A program made the translations under genes and the position numbers. Shown in pieces: positions 1 to 7,554 of a DNA stretch of 64,000 nucleotides. Below the pieces are notes generated by a model. That model ran no database searches, was not told the origin of the DNA, and saw only the letters and a list, made by a program, of their open reading frames with translations. Position 1 is the first letter of the stretch, and every line of letters starts with the position of its first letter. The DNA comes from Streptomyces sp. DT2A-34 (GTDB lineage: Bacteria > Actinomycetota > Actinomycetes > Streptomycetales > Streptomycetaceae): contig NZ_JASTWJ010000001.1 of assembly GCF_030499515.1 (NCBI RefSeq), positions 7,048,001 to 7,112,000 on the forward strand. The letters run 5' to 3'.

Positions 1-443
1 GGGAACCGTCTGGGCCTTGCCGTCGACCAGGTAGAGCGGGACCGAGATGGGTTTGAAGATGGCCGGGCCGTAATCCTCGATGAACGTCCGCGCGTCGTCA
101 GGCACATTGGTGATCAGCGTGGGCGGCAGGGTGAAGCCGGCCGCCGCCGCGGCCGCGAGCCCGGCCGGTTTGTACTCGGCGTCACCGATGCGGTTGGGGT
201 GATTGACGTACAGGCAGCCGGGCAGCGAGGTGAGGATGCCGCCCAGCCCGTAGCGGGCGTGCGCGATGGCGAACCGCTCTGCCTGCCTGTCGAGGTGAGG
301 AAAGGCGAACCCGGAGGGGCGCCGGTAGTACATGGACCTCACGGCGCCCAGGTCGGCTCGCCGGCTCGGGGTCTGCACGCTTCCTCGCCACCTGTCGGTG
401 TCGCCGATGGAGGCGGAGCACGACAGGGTGGCCGGGAAGGGGT
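1..443 (-). pseudogene. tgmB: 5'-truncated graspetide ATP-grasp ligase, cut by the IS and by the window edge
   Basis: Reading the minus strand from about 443 to the window edge gives one open frame of about 147 codons. It resembles the N-terminal half of TgmB/MvdD-type ATP-grasp ligases, which make ester or amide cross-links in graspetide RiPPs. Family-typical stretches in order are DPFPATLSCS, RADLGAVRSMYYRRPSGF, GLGGILTSLPGCLYVNHPNR and AEYKPAGLAAAAAAGF, then the start of the ATP-grasp fold (FIEDYGPAIFKPIS). No start codon precedes this frame. The first 35 to 40 residues are replaced by the inverted repeat of the IS at 444. The rest lies left of the window, so I cannot say whether the C-terminus is intact. 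The family call rests on recognition of these motifs, not on a search. Confidence 0.72.
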
Positions 444-1814
444 CTGTCAAACGAACGGTGTAACTGGGGTGGTTGGGTTAGTGGCGGGCCGCTGAGAGCC
501 GGCCGTCGAAGGTGATGTCGAAGGCGTTCAACGCGGTCTTCCAGCGCATGGTCCATCGGGCTTGGCCCTTGCCGGTGGGATCGAGGGACATGATGGCCAT
601 GTAGACGCACTTCAAGGCGGCCTGCTCGTTCGGGAAGTGTCCGCGGGCCTTGACTGCCCGCCGGATGCGGGCGTTGACCGACTCGATCGCGTTCGTGGTG
701 CAGACGATGCGGCGGATCTCGGTGTCGAAGCGCAGGAACGGAGTGAACTCCTCCCACGCGTTCTCCCAGAGTTTGACGATCGCCGGATACTTCCTGCCCC
801 AGGCGTCGGCGAACTCCGCGAACCGGTCCAGGGCGGCCTCCTCGGTCGGCGCGGTGTAGACGGGCTTGAGGAGCCTGGCGATCTTGTCCCAGTCCTGGCG
901 GGCGGCATAGCGGAAGGAGTTCCGCAGCAGGTGGACCACGCAGGTCTGCACGATGGTGCGGGGCCAGACCGTCTCCACCGCCTCGGGCAGTCCCTTGAGC
1001 CCGTCGCAGACGAGCATCAGCACGTCAGCGACGCCGCGGTTCTTGATCTCGGTGAGGATGTGCAGCCAGTGCTTGGCACCCTCCCCGCCGTCGCCGGCCC
1101 ACAGGCCCAGAATCTCGCGCCGGCCCTCGACGGTCACGGCCAGGGCCACGTAGATGGGCCGGTTGGCGACTGCGCCGTCGCGGATCTTCACGTGGATGGC
1201 GTCGATGAAGACCACCGGGTAGACGGCGTCGAGTGGGCGGCTTTGCCATTCGGCCATGCCCTCGAGGACCTTGTCGGTGATGGTGGAGATGGTCTGCCGC
1301 GAGACCTCGGCGCCGTAGACCTCGGCCAGGTGGGCCTGGACCTCGCCGGTGGTCAGGCCCTTCGCGGCAAGCGAGATCACCATCTCGTCGACGCCGGTCA
1401 GGCGCTTCTGCCGCTTCTTGACGATCTTCGGCTCGAACGAGCCGTCCCGGTCTCGGGGCACGGCTATCTCCACCGGCCCAACCTCGGTCAGCACGGTCTT
1501 GGAGCGTTTGCCGTTGCGGGAGTTGCCGCCGTCCTTGCCCGCCGGATCGTGCTTGTCATAGCCGAGGTGGTCGGTGATCTCGCCCTCCAGGGCGGACTCC
1601 AGCAGCCGCTTGGTCAGCTGCTGGAGCAGCCCGCCCTCACCGGTCAGCTGCAGACCCTCTGCCTGCGCCCGGCTCACCAACTCGTCGATCAGCTGGTCGT
1701 CGACGGCCTTCGCCGACACAGCCGCCGCCGACTCGCCGACCTCGTGCTCGGCCACGTTCTCACTGGTCATCGGTGCATCTTCCATGATCGGGAGTTACAC
1801 CGAACGATTTACAG
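444..1814 (-). mobile_element. IS256-family insertion sequence with 22-bp terminal inverted repeats
   Basis: The element is bounded by imperfect 22-bp inverted repeats, left at 444-465 and right at 1793-1814. Both repeats share CTGT at the outer end and CGGTGTAACT at the inner end. It carries one transposase gene on the minus strand. IS256 elements normally leave 8-9 bp target duplications. The outer flanks here (GGAAGGGGT left, TCCCGAGTG right) do not match, and the genes broken on the two sides are unrelated, so this is not a simple insertion into one gene. Confidence 0.85.
478..1785 (-). CDS. IS256-family (mutator-type) DDE transposase
   Basis: This 435-residue protein has the size and layout of a complete IS256/MULE-type transposase. 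The N-terminal part (LTKRLLESALEGEITDHLGY) is the usual conserved opening. Candidate catalytic residues are the Asp in VVFIDAIHVKIRDG, the Asp in LVCDGLKGLPEAV with the CVVHLLRNS block after it, and the Glu in TTNAIESVNARIRR. No frameshift or internal stop is visible, so it may still be active. The ATG at 1785 is followed five codons later by a second ATG (1770), and I cannot decide between them. The gene fills nearly all of the element, starting just inside the right inverted repeat. Confidence 0.93.
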   Translation of the reverse strand: MEDAPMTSENVAEHEVGESAAAVSAKAVDDQLIDELVSRAQAEGLQLTGEGGLLQQLTKRLLESALEGEITDHLGYDKHDPAGKDGGNSRNGKRSKTVLTEVGPVEIAVPRDRDGSFEPKIVKKRQKRLTGVDEMVISLAAKGLTTGEVQAHLAEVYGAEVSRQTISTITDKVLEGMAEWQSRPLDAVYPVVFIDAIHVKIRDGAVANRPIYVALAVTVEGRREILGLWAGDGGEGAKHWLHILTEIKNRGVADVLMLVCDGLKGLPEAVETVWPRTIVQTCVVHLLRNSFRYAARQDWDKIARLLKPVYTAPTEEAALDRFAEFADAWGRKYPAIVKLWENAWEEFTPFLRFDTEIRRIVCTTNAIESVNARIRRAVKARGHFPNEQAALKCVYMAIMSLDPTGKGQARWTMRWKTALNAFDITFDGRLSAARH

Positions 1815-2086
1815 TCCCGAGTGACGTCGAGTACGGCTCACCTGCCGAGCGCGAAGCGATCTTCGATGCAGAGCGGGCCATGGAGGTCGCCGTCGAGAAC
1901 GCGAGAGTCGGCGAGGTCGACGGGAACGAGTTCGGCGGAGGGGAGGCCGTGCTGTACGCCTACGGACCGGACGCCGAAGCGCTTTTCAGGATTATGGAGC
2001 CGATGCTGCGCAGCCTGCCGTTCAGGCCGGCGTACTTCGTGTTGCGACGGGGGAGCCGTGAGACGGAGTCCCGATTGGATCTGTGA
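1815..2086 (+). pseudogene. Headless C-terminal fragment of a hypothetical protein
   Basis: Immediately outside the right IS repeat an open frame runs to a TGA at 2086 without a start of its own. It encodes about 90 residues, including SPAEREAIFDAERAMEVAVE, DGNEFGGGEAVLYAYGPD and AEALFRIMEPMLRSLPFRPA. It looks like the C-terminal two thirds of a small alpha/beta protein that I cannot name. The frame stays open back into the IS only by chance. The 5' end was probably lost when the IS junction formed, so this is scored as a gene remnant. Codon use is ordinary high-GC. Confidence 0.5.
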
Positions 2087-2324
2087 TGCGGTACAGCAGA
2101 GAAGTGCAGAGAAGTACAGCAACCTCAGCAGCCGGCAGCGCCCCACAGCAGCCCTCATAGCCCTCACGGCAGCCTGTATGACCTCCAATGACCGATCTCT
2201 ACAGTGCTACGGATCAGAAGCTTCCGGGCGTCGTGCGCGCACCACAGCCGCCCGCACCATAGGCACACCGGATCGAGTGGGGAACAGCGGGGAACCACGA
2301 GGAAAGAAGCCGGGCCCGAGGAGG

Positions 2325-2990
2325 CACATCGCCTTCTTCTCGGGCTTCCTGCCCAAGCTCCCGCAGCCCGTACAGCCGCCGCGGCTGTGGGAGTGCCGCC
2401 CGCCCGCCTTCAAGACCGTCGATGCGGGCACGTTCGTCTTCGACGCATCGAATCTCCTCACTGGCCTCGCGCAGCACGGCTATCGCACCGTGTGCGTCGG
2501 CGGCGTCACGTACTTCTCGCGGGAGACCCCACTCGGCTCGGTGCTGCCCGACATGTTTCACGAGGACCACTGGCGCCCCGAGTTCTGCTCCCCGGAGCCC
2601 GACTCCACACGCCACCAGGTCGACCAGGCGCTGGCTGTCGCCGACAACTACGTCAACCGGCCGCTGTTCCTGTTCGTCAACGTCTCCGCCACCCACGTCC
2701 CCCATGGCCACTACACCGGCGATTGCACCGACTCCTGGCTCTCCCAGGCCGCCGCGCTCGCCTACGCGGACGAACGTCTGGGCCGCCTGATCGACAGCCT
2801 CACCCGCAAGAGGAGATGGCTGATCATCATGTGCGCAGATCACGGCGACGCCTTCGGTGAGGACGGCTACCACGGCCGGAGGATCGCTCATCCGACCGTC
2901 CTGAACGTGCCGTTCGCCGCCATGCTGAGGGAACCCGCCGCTACGCTCACGGAGCATGACTCAAGCCCACGGCAGCGATTCGAAGCCTGA
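2325..2990 (+). pseudogene. 5'-truncated STM4013/SEN3800-family hydrolase
   Basis: An open frame ending at 2990 encodes a sulfatase/phosphatase-like alpha/beta hydrolase of the STM4013 family. Recognisable parts are HIAFFSGFLPKL, TFVFDASNLLTGL, TVCVGGVTYFSRETPLGSVL, FLFVNVSATHVPHG and MCADHGDAFGEDGYHGRRI, the last being the metal-binding DHG block. The expected N-terminus, about 70 residues with the first metal-binding Asp, is absent. Upstream of 2325 the frame continues only as low-complexity sequence with a weak GTG at 2277. STM4013 proteins normally sit with STM4011/4012/4014 partners, and none is present here. The 3' end overlaps the Nudix gene by 35 bases. Confidence 0.6.
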
Positions 2991-3402
2991 CGCTTCCGTG
3001 ATCGTCGCCCGTGACGATCACGGACAGGTCGCCATCCTGAGCGCAGACTTCCCCCACCATGGGGGCGAGTACCTGTTCCTCCCCGGAGGCAAGGCGGAGC
3101 CCGGCGAGACGCCGGAACAATGCGCTCACCGCGAACTCCTCGAAGAGGCAGGCATCACCGCCGAGTCCTGGCGGCACCTGGGCTCGTACGCCATGACGCT
3201 CAACTCCACCGCCAGGGTGCACCTCTTCGAGGCCACACAGCTCACCTGCGGCCCTCAGCAGCTCATGCCGTGGGAAGCGGACTTCAAGCTCATGTGGTGG
3301 TCGATGGAAGCGGCCCTCAAGGCTGTCGATGAGGGCCGCTTCCTTTTGCAGGGTGGCCCGCTGGCACTGCTTCTCGCGGCCAGGACGCCCGCCGACACCT
3401 AG
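2956..3402 (+). CDS. Nudix hydrolase
   Basis: This 148-residue protein has a complete Nudix box, GGKAEPGETPEQCAHRELLE followed by EAGI, matching Gx5Ex7REUxEExGU. It should hydrolyse a nucleoside diphosphate linked to another moiety with a divalent metal held by the RE..EE glutamates. The substrate cannot be read from the sequence. The start is the ATG at 2956, inside the 3' end of the truncated hydrolase frame. The gene is intact and of normal length for the family, and it is the last gene of the accessory patch that begins at the IS. Confidence 0.88.
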   Translation: MTQAHGSDSKPDASVIVARDDHGQVAILSADFPHHGGEYLFLPGGKAEPGETPEQCAHRELLEEAGITAESWRHLGSYAMTLNSTARVHLFEATQLTCGPQQLMPWEADFKLMWWSMEAALKAVDEGRFLLQGGPLALLLAARTPADT

Positions 3403-3452
3403 AAGCCTCCGGCAAGCTCAGGCGTACTACGGCCCACGGCCTCTGTCGCTCC

Positions 3453-4538
3453 TCAGGCCCCCCGTTCCACCACGTCCGCCACCACGCAGCTGACGTTGTC
3501 CGGGCCGCCGGCGTCGTTCGCCGCGGCGATCAGGGCGTGTACGGCGGTGTCGGGGGCCGGGGCGGAGGTGAGGAGGTGGCGGATGTGGGTGTCGGGGACG
3601 ACGCCGGAGAGGCCGTCGGAGCAGAGGAGGTAGCGGTCGCCGGGGGCGGCGTCGTGGAGGCGGAGGTCCGGGGTCGCGGGGGTGGTGGGGGAGAGGGCTT
3701 TGAGGAGCAGGGCGCGCTGGGGGTGGGTCTTGGCCTCCTCCGGGGTCAGGCGGCCCTCGTCGATCAGCGACTGGACCACCGTGTGGTCGTCGGTGATGCG
3801 GAAGAGGGCGCCGTCGCGGAGCAGATAGGCACGGGAGTCGCCGATGTGCACCAGGGCCAGCCGCGAGCCCGTCCACAGCAGCGCCGTCAGTGTCGTGCCG
3901 GTGTCCTCGCCGGCACCGTCCGCCGCGTCCCGGACCGCCTCCGTGGCGCCCTGCACCGCCTCCTCCAGCAGGTTGAGGACGTTGCCCGCCGGAAGCTCGG
4001 CCGTGTCCAGGAAGCGCAGCGCCTCCACGGCCGCGCTGCTCGCCGCCGCGCCCTCGGGGCCGCAGCCGTCGGCCACCGCGAGCAGCCGGGTGCCCGCGTA
4101 GGCGGTGTCCTGGTTGGCGGGGCGGACCCGGCCTCGGTCCGAGTGGGCGGAGTAGTGGAGTTCCAGCATGGTGGTGTCCTTCCTGTCGTTCCTCGACGCT
4201 GTGGTCAGCTGGTCGATCAGGAACTCGGCCAGGTCCCGCCGTACCGCCGTGTCCGCCTCCACCCGCGCCCAGTACGCGCGGATCTCCGCGGCCGCCTCCT
4301 CGGGCGCGAGCCCACACACCTCACGGATCCGCGCCAGCGGCATGCCCAAGCGGCGCAGCCACGCGACCAGACGTGCCTGCTCCAGCTGGGCGGGCGCGTA
4401 GTAGCGGTAACCCGTGTCGGGGTCGACGCGCGCCGGACGCAGCAGGTTCAGCTCGTCGTAGAGACGCAGTGCCTTCGGCGACAGCCGGCACGCCTTCGCG
4501 AAGACGCCGATCGTGAGCATTTCCGGCCGCATGCGCAC
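3453..4538 (-). CDS. MerR-type DNA-binding domain fused to a PP2C-type Ser/Thr phosphatase
   Basis: The 361-residue protein starts with a MerR helix-turn-helix (about residues 8-75, LTIGVFAKACRLSPKALRLY, then RVDPDTGYRYYAPAQLEQAR) and a short helical stretch to about 115. A full PP2C domain follows from about 125. PP2C motifs in order are SDRGRVRPANQD, LLAVADGCGPEG, GTTLTALLW, VHIGDSRAYLLRDG, RITDDHTVVQ, YLLCSDGLSGVV and GGPDNVSCVV, so the metal-binding aspartates are present. The fusion suggests a regulator whose activity couples to dephosphorylation of a partner, possibly a Ser/Thr kinase target. A divergent ATP-grasp gene starts 150 bp away and could be its target. The arrangement is known in actinobacteria, but I know of no assigned function. 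Confidence 0.88.
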   Translation of the reverse strand: MRMRPEMLTIGVFAKACRLSPKALRLYDELNLLRPARVDPDTGYRYYAPAQLEQARLVAWLRRLGMPLARIREVCGLAPEEAAAEIRAYWARVEADTAVRRDLAEFLIDQLTTASRNDRKDTTMLELHYSAHSDRGRVRPANQDTAYAGTRLLAVADGCGPEGAAASSAAVEALRFLDTAELPAGNVLNLLEEAVQGATEAVRDAADGAGEDTGTTLTALLWTGSRLALVHIGDSRAYLLRDGALFRITDDHTVVQSLIDEGRLTPEEAKTHPQRALLLKALSPTTPATPDLRLHDAAPGDRYLLCSDGLSGVVPDTHIRHLLTSAPAPDTAVHALIAAANDAGGPDNVSCVVADVVERGA

Positions 4539-4687
4539 CCCCGTACCTGTCCGGTTCCGTCACCGATGCTGTGGCTTCACCGAAGGTGAAGGTCAAGCGG
4601 GCTGTTTCGGTTGCGGCGGAGGTTGTTAGCCTGCGATCCGCCCGCCCCGACCGATCCGCCCGACCGATCCGCCCGAAGGAGCCCGCC

Positions 4688-5596
4688 GTGCCCCGCATAG
4701 CCCTCGTCACCTGCCGTCCCGGCCCCGAGGTCGCCGTCGACCGCGACCTCCCCGTGCTGGTGCGGGCGCTGCGGGAGGCCGGGGCCGAGGCGGAGTCCGT
4801 GGTGTGGGACGACGAGCGGGCCGACTGGGGCGGGTACGACCTCGCCGTGATCCGTTCCACCTGGGACTACAGCTGGCGGGCGGCGGAGTTCCTGGCGTGG
4901 GCGGAGCGGTGCGGCAAGGCCACCCGGCTCGCGAACCCGGCCGAGGTGGTGCGGTGGAACGCCGACAAGCGGTACCTCGGCCGGCTTGCCGAGGCGGGCG
5001 TGCCGGTCGTGCCCACCCGGTACATCGCGCCCGGGGACGGCACCGACGGCACCGACGGCATCAACGCCATCGACGGGCTCCCCGTCGATCACGAATACGT
5101 CGTCAAGCCCACCTCCGGCGCGGGTGCGCGGTTCGCCGCCCGTTACGCACCCGACGACCACGACACCGCCGTACGCCAGCTCGCGCGCATGCACGCGGAG
5201 GGGTTCACCGCGATGGTGCAGCCCTACCTCAAGAACATCGACGTCAGCGGGGAGCGGGCCCTGCAGTTCTACGGCGGCCGCCTGCTGCACGCCAGCCGCA
5301 AGGGCGCCGTCCTCACCCCCGGGACGCCCTACGACGAGCGCAAGGTCGCCCATCCCGGCCTCGAACCCTGGACCCCCACCCCGGCCGAACTCGCCGTCGC
5401 CGAACGCGCCCTGGCCGCCGTACCGGAGGCCCCCGAGCTGCTGTACGCGCGCGTGGACCTCGTCGACGGGGAGGACGGCCAGCCGCGGGTCATGGAACTG
5501 GAGCTGGTCGAACCGAACCTGTTCCTGTCGCTGCACCCCGGGTCGGTGCCGCGGGTGGTGGAGGCGATCCTGGCGGCGGCGGAGCAGCAGCAGTAG
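4688..5596 (+). CDS. ATP-grasp domain protein of unknown substrate
   Basis: The chosen start is GTG 4688, preceded by AAGGAG at a good distance; the open frame extends further upstream but without a ribosome site. The 302-residue product has an N-terminal pre-ATP-grasp region (VVWDDERADWGGYDLAVIRS, WDYSWRAAEFLAW) and an ATP-grasp core with the nucleotide-binding lysine in YVVKPTSGAGARF. A C-terminal metal-binding block, RVMELELVEPNLFLSL, carries the E/N ligands. Such proteins resemble RimK/glutathione synthetase-type ligases that join a carboxylate to an amine or thiol. No peptide precursor or partner gene is evident nearby. It is divergently transcribed from the MerR-PP2C gene and probably shares its promoter region. 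Confidence 0.8.
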   Translation: MPRIALVTCRPGPEVAVDRDLPVLVRALREAGAEAESVVWDDERADWGGYDLAVIRSTWDYSWRAAEFLAWAERCGKATRLANPAEVVRWNADKRYLGRLAEAGVPVVPTRYIAPGDGTDGTDGINAIDGLPVDHEYVVKPTSGAGARFAARYAPDDHDTAVRQLARMHAEGFTAMVQPYLKNIDVSGERALQFYGGRLLHASRKGAVLTPGTPYDERKVAHPGLEPWTPTPAELAVAERALAAVPEAPELLYARVDLVDGEDGQPRVMELELVEPNLFLSLHPGSVPRVVEAILAAAEQQQ

Positions 5597-5608
5597 TAGC
5601 TTCTCCGG

Positions 5609-5869
5609 TCAGTCGCCGGACTGCTGCTCGTGCCGGTGGGTGCCGCGGGCCAGCTCCTGCAGGATCTCGTGCTCCGTCTTCCCGGTCTCCCGGGCGATCT
5701 TGCGCAGCAGCAGGGCGCACAGGGCCGCGCTGCCGTCCATCAGTGCCTCGGCCGCCATCGGGTCCTCGCGGCGCCGCTCCGCCACGTACGCCGACAGAAG
5801 GTCGTTCCCGGACACGTAGGCGGTCATCAACTCGATGCCGGTACGGATGCGGTCGTAGTCGCTACTCAT
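5609..5869 (-). CDS. Small hypothetical helical protein
   Basis: The 86-residue frame from ATG 5869 encodes an all-helical, charged protein (VSGNDLLSAYVAERRREDPM, ALLLRKIARETGKTEHEILQ) with no signal peptide or membrane segment. I do not recognise the family with certainty. The ribosome site is weak. It lies 12 bp from the convergent end of the ATP-grasp gene and is separated by about 38 bp from the upstream operon gene at 5908, so it may be the last member of the long minus-strand operon or a stand-alone gene. Confidence 0.6.
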   Translation of the reverse strand: MSSDYDRIRTGIELMTAYVSGNDLLSAYVAERRREDPMAAEALMDGSAALCALLLRKIARETGKTEHEILQELARGTHRHEQQSGD

Positions 5870-5907
5870 GTGCCGAACGATTGCACACGCCCGTCGCGCC
5901 ACGTGAT

Positions 5908-6534
5908 TCAGCCACCGACGGCCACCGCCACCCGCTGCAACAGCCCCCACGTGAACTCGGCCACCACCTCCCGCCGCACCCCCTCCCCGTCCGGCGCGGT
6001 GAACGCCAGCCCCCAGCGCGTCGGGGCCGTGCCCTCCAGCGGGCGGGCGGGGGCGAAGGCGCGGGCGGCCTCGTCGACCGTGCAGGACCAGGGGGTGAGG
6101 TCGGCGAGGGTGGGCAGGGGCGGGCTCTCGGCGTCCGGGGCGCGGACCAGCCACTCGTTCCACACCGCGCCGTTCGGGGCGAGCAGCACCTCGAAGCGCA
6201 GGTCGGGCCAGAGCGGGACCGGCCACAGCCAGGCCTCGCACTCCAGGTCGCCGACCTTGCGGGAGATCACCGCCTCGGGCTTGCCGAACACCGAGCGGTA
6301 GCGGGAGGCGGCGGCGCGGGAACGGGGCGAGCGGACCATCGCCTGCCAGCGCTTGTTCGCCTCGCGCATGTCGGCGAGGGAGACGCCCAGTTCCCGGCGG
6401 GCGTCCTCCACCAGGTCCGGGTTGTGGTCGGCCATGCGGCGCAGCAGCACCAGCTGGAAGTGGAGCGGGGTGAAGGGTCCGGCGGGGTTCGTTCCGCCGC
6501 TAGCGGCGTGCTTTCCGGAGGGCATGCGCTCCAT
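5908..6534 (-). CDS. Hypothetical protein at the end of the surface-glycan operon
   Basis: The 208-residue protein starts at ATG 6534, overlapping the methyltransferase gene at 6500 by 35 bases, which implies translational coupling. It is soluble and rich in Trp and Pro (CEAWLWPVPLWPDLRFEVLL, APNGAVWNEWLVRAPD). It has an N-terminal helical part (FQLVLLRRMADHNPDLVEDA, RRELGVSLADMREANKRW) and probably a beta-rich C-terminal half. No known catalytic motif is apparent. Its only functional clue is membership of the coupled operon with the glycosyltransferase, methyltransferases and acyltransferase. Confidence 0.7.
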   Translation of the reverse strand: MERMPSGKHAASGGTNPAGPFTPLHFQLVLLRRMADHNPDLVEDARRELGVSLADMREANKRWQAMVRSPRSRAAASRYRSVFGKPEAVISRKVGDLECEAWLWPVPLWPDLRFEVLLAPNGAVWNEWLVRAPDAESPPLPTLADLTPWSCTVDEAARAFAPARPLEGTAPTRWGLAFTAPDGEGVRREVVAEFTWGLLQRVAVAVGG

Positions 6535-7303
6535 CGTCGCCGATCGGGCGGCGGCCGTCGGGGAGAAAGAGGACCGAGTTGACGTACCGCGGGCCGCGGA
6601 AGGGCAGGACCCGGCGCAGCAGGCCCTGGGTGACGACGTACGAGGTCTCCGCCTGGTGGGTCTCCAGCGGGAAGCGGCTCAGGGGCACCCAGTCGCGGCC
6701 GGGCAGGACCCAGCCGTCGTAGCCGAGCAGCGACAGATACGTCACCACCGGGGCGATCGGCTGGATGCGGGACTCCAGCTCGACGAACAGGGCGGGCCGG
6801 TCGCGCGCCAGGATGGCGGTCGCGCCGCGCAGCACCGCGAGCTCGCTGCCGTCCACGTCGACCTTGACGAACCCGACGTCCTTGAGACCGAGTTCGTCGA
6901 GGGTGACACAGCTGACCGGCAGTGCCTTGGCGTGGATGTTCCGGCGGACCAGGGAGGACACCCCCCGGTCGCCCGCGTCGTGCGGCGGCAGCCAGAGCCG
7001 GGCCGCGCCGGGGCGGTCGGCCGCCGCGGCCTGCACGACCCGGACGTTGGGCGGAGCGGTCGCCGCCAGGAGCCGCGCCAGATGCGGGACCGGTTCCACG
7101 GTCACCACCCGGCGTGCCCGCCGCGACAGCCGCCGCGTCCACGGGCCGTACCACCCGCCGACGTCCACGGCTGTGCCGCACTCGGCGGGACACAGCTCCG
7201 CCAGCCGGGCCAGCTCCGGCTCGAAGCGCGGGTACACGGCCCGGGCGACGGCGGCGACCAGGCGGGTGGGCAACAGAGGGGCGAGGTGCGCGGCCAGGGT
7301 CAT
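6500..7303 (-). CDS. FkbM-family SAM-dependent methyltransferase
   Basis: The 267-residue product starts at ATG 7303, overlapping the Trm112-like gene by 4 bases. It contains a SAM-binding motif I (GTAVDVGGWYGPWTRRL), a motif II-like VVTVEPVPHLARLL, and the family signature VGFVKVDVDGSELAVLRGA followed by RPALFVELES. FkbM proteins methylate hydroxyl groups of polyketides, sugars or glycolipids. Here the operon context points to O-methylation of a surface glycan or glycolipid. The companion Trm112-like protein is a plausible activator, since Trm112 partners methyltransferases in other systems, but this pairing is inferred only from gene order. Confidence 0.85.
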   Translation of the reverse strand: MTLAAHLAPLLPTRLVAAVARAVYPRFEPELARLAELCPAECGTAVDVGGWYGPWTRRLSRRARRVVTVEPVPHLARLLAATAPPNVRVVQAAAADRPGAARLWLPPHDAGDRGVSSLVRRNIHAKALPVSCVTLDELGLKDVGFVKVDVDGSELAVLRGATAILARDRPALFVELESRIQPIAPVVTYLSLLGYDGWVLPGRDWVPLSRFPLETHQAETSYVVTQGLLRRVLPFRGPRYVNSVLFLPDGRRPIGDDGAHALRKARR

Positions 7304-7554
7304 GGGGCCATCCGTTTGAGGAGTTCCTCGTGCTCGTCGTCGGAGACCTGCTCCCCGGAGGCCGGCAGCAGCTGCGGGATGCCGTCGACGATCGGGTAGC
7401 GGCGGCGCAGACGGGGGTTGTACAGCGCCTCGGCCGCTTCTTCCGCCTCTTCCGCCTCTTCCGTATCGGCGGGGCCGTCCGGTACGACGAGGTGCAGCTG
7501 CCCCTTGTCGAGGGGACACGCCAGGATCTGGAGCAGGGGGTCGTCGGGTTTCAT
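7300..7554 (-). CDS. Trm112-like small protein (UPF0434 type)
   Basis: The 84-residue protein begins LLQILACPLDKGQLHLVVPD and contains YNPRLRRRYPIVDGIPQLLP, both typical of the Trm112p/UPF0434 family of small proteins with a beta-barrel fold. The middle has an acidic insert of repeated E-E-A units (about residues 32-44), encoded by GC-rich triplet-like repeats around 7435-7465. In known cases Trm112 stabilises or activates methyltransferases. It overlaps by 4 bases with genes on both sides, so it is tightly coupled to the FkbM methyltransferase downstream and the membrane protein upstream. Confidence 0.82.
   Translation of the reverse strand: MKPDDPLLQILACPLDKGQLHLVVPDGPADTEEAEEAEEAAEALYNPRLRRRYPIVDGIPQLLPASGEQVSDDEHEELLKRMAP

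Noticed and set aside
182..757. A 191-residue minus-strand frame, and plus-strand frames at 199-495 and 562-1824
   Set aside because: These are alternative frames of the tgmB fragment and the IS256 transposase. Their products are Arg/Pro/Gly-rich without domains, as expected for shadow frames in high-GC DNA.
2204..2860. A 218-residue Arg-rich frame over the STM4013-like region
   Set aside because: It is out of frame with the conserved hydrolase blocks and has no domain of its own.
5036..5080. Short GGCACCGACGGCA repeats that could be a small tandem repeat element
   Set aside because: They lie inside the ATP-grasp gene, keep the frame and simply encode a Gly-Thr-Asp-type loop.
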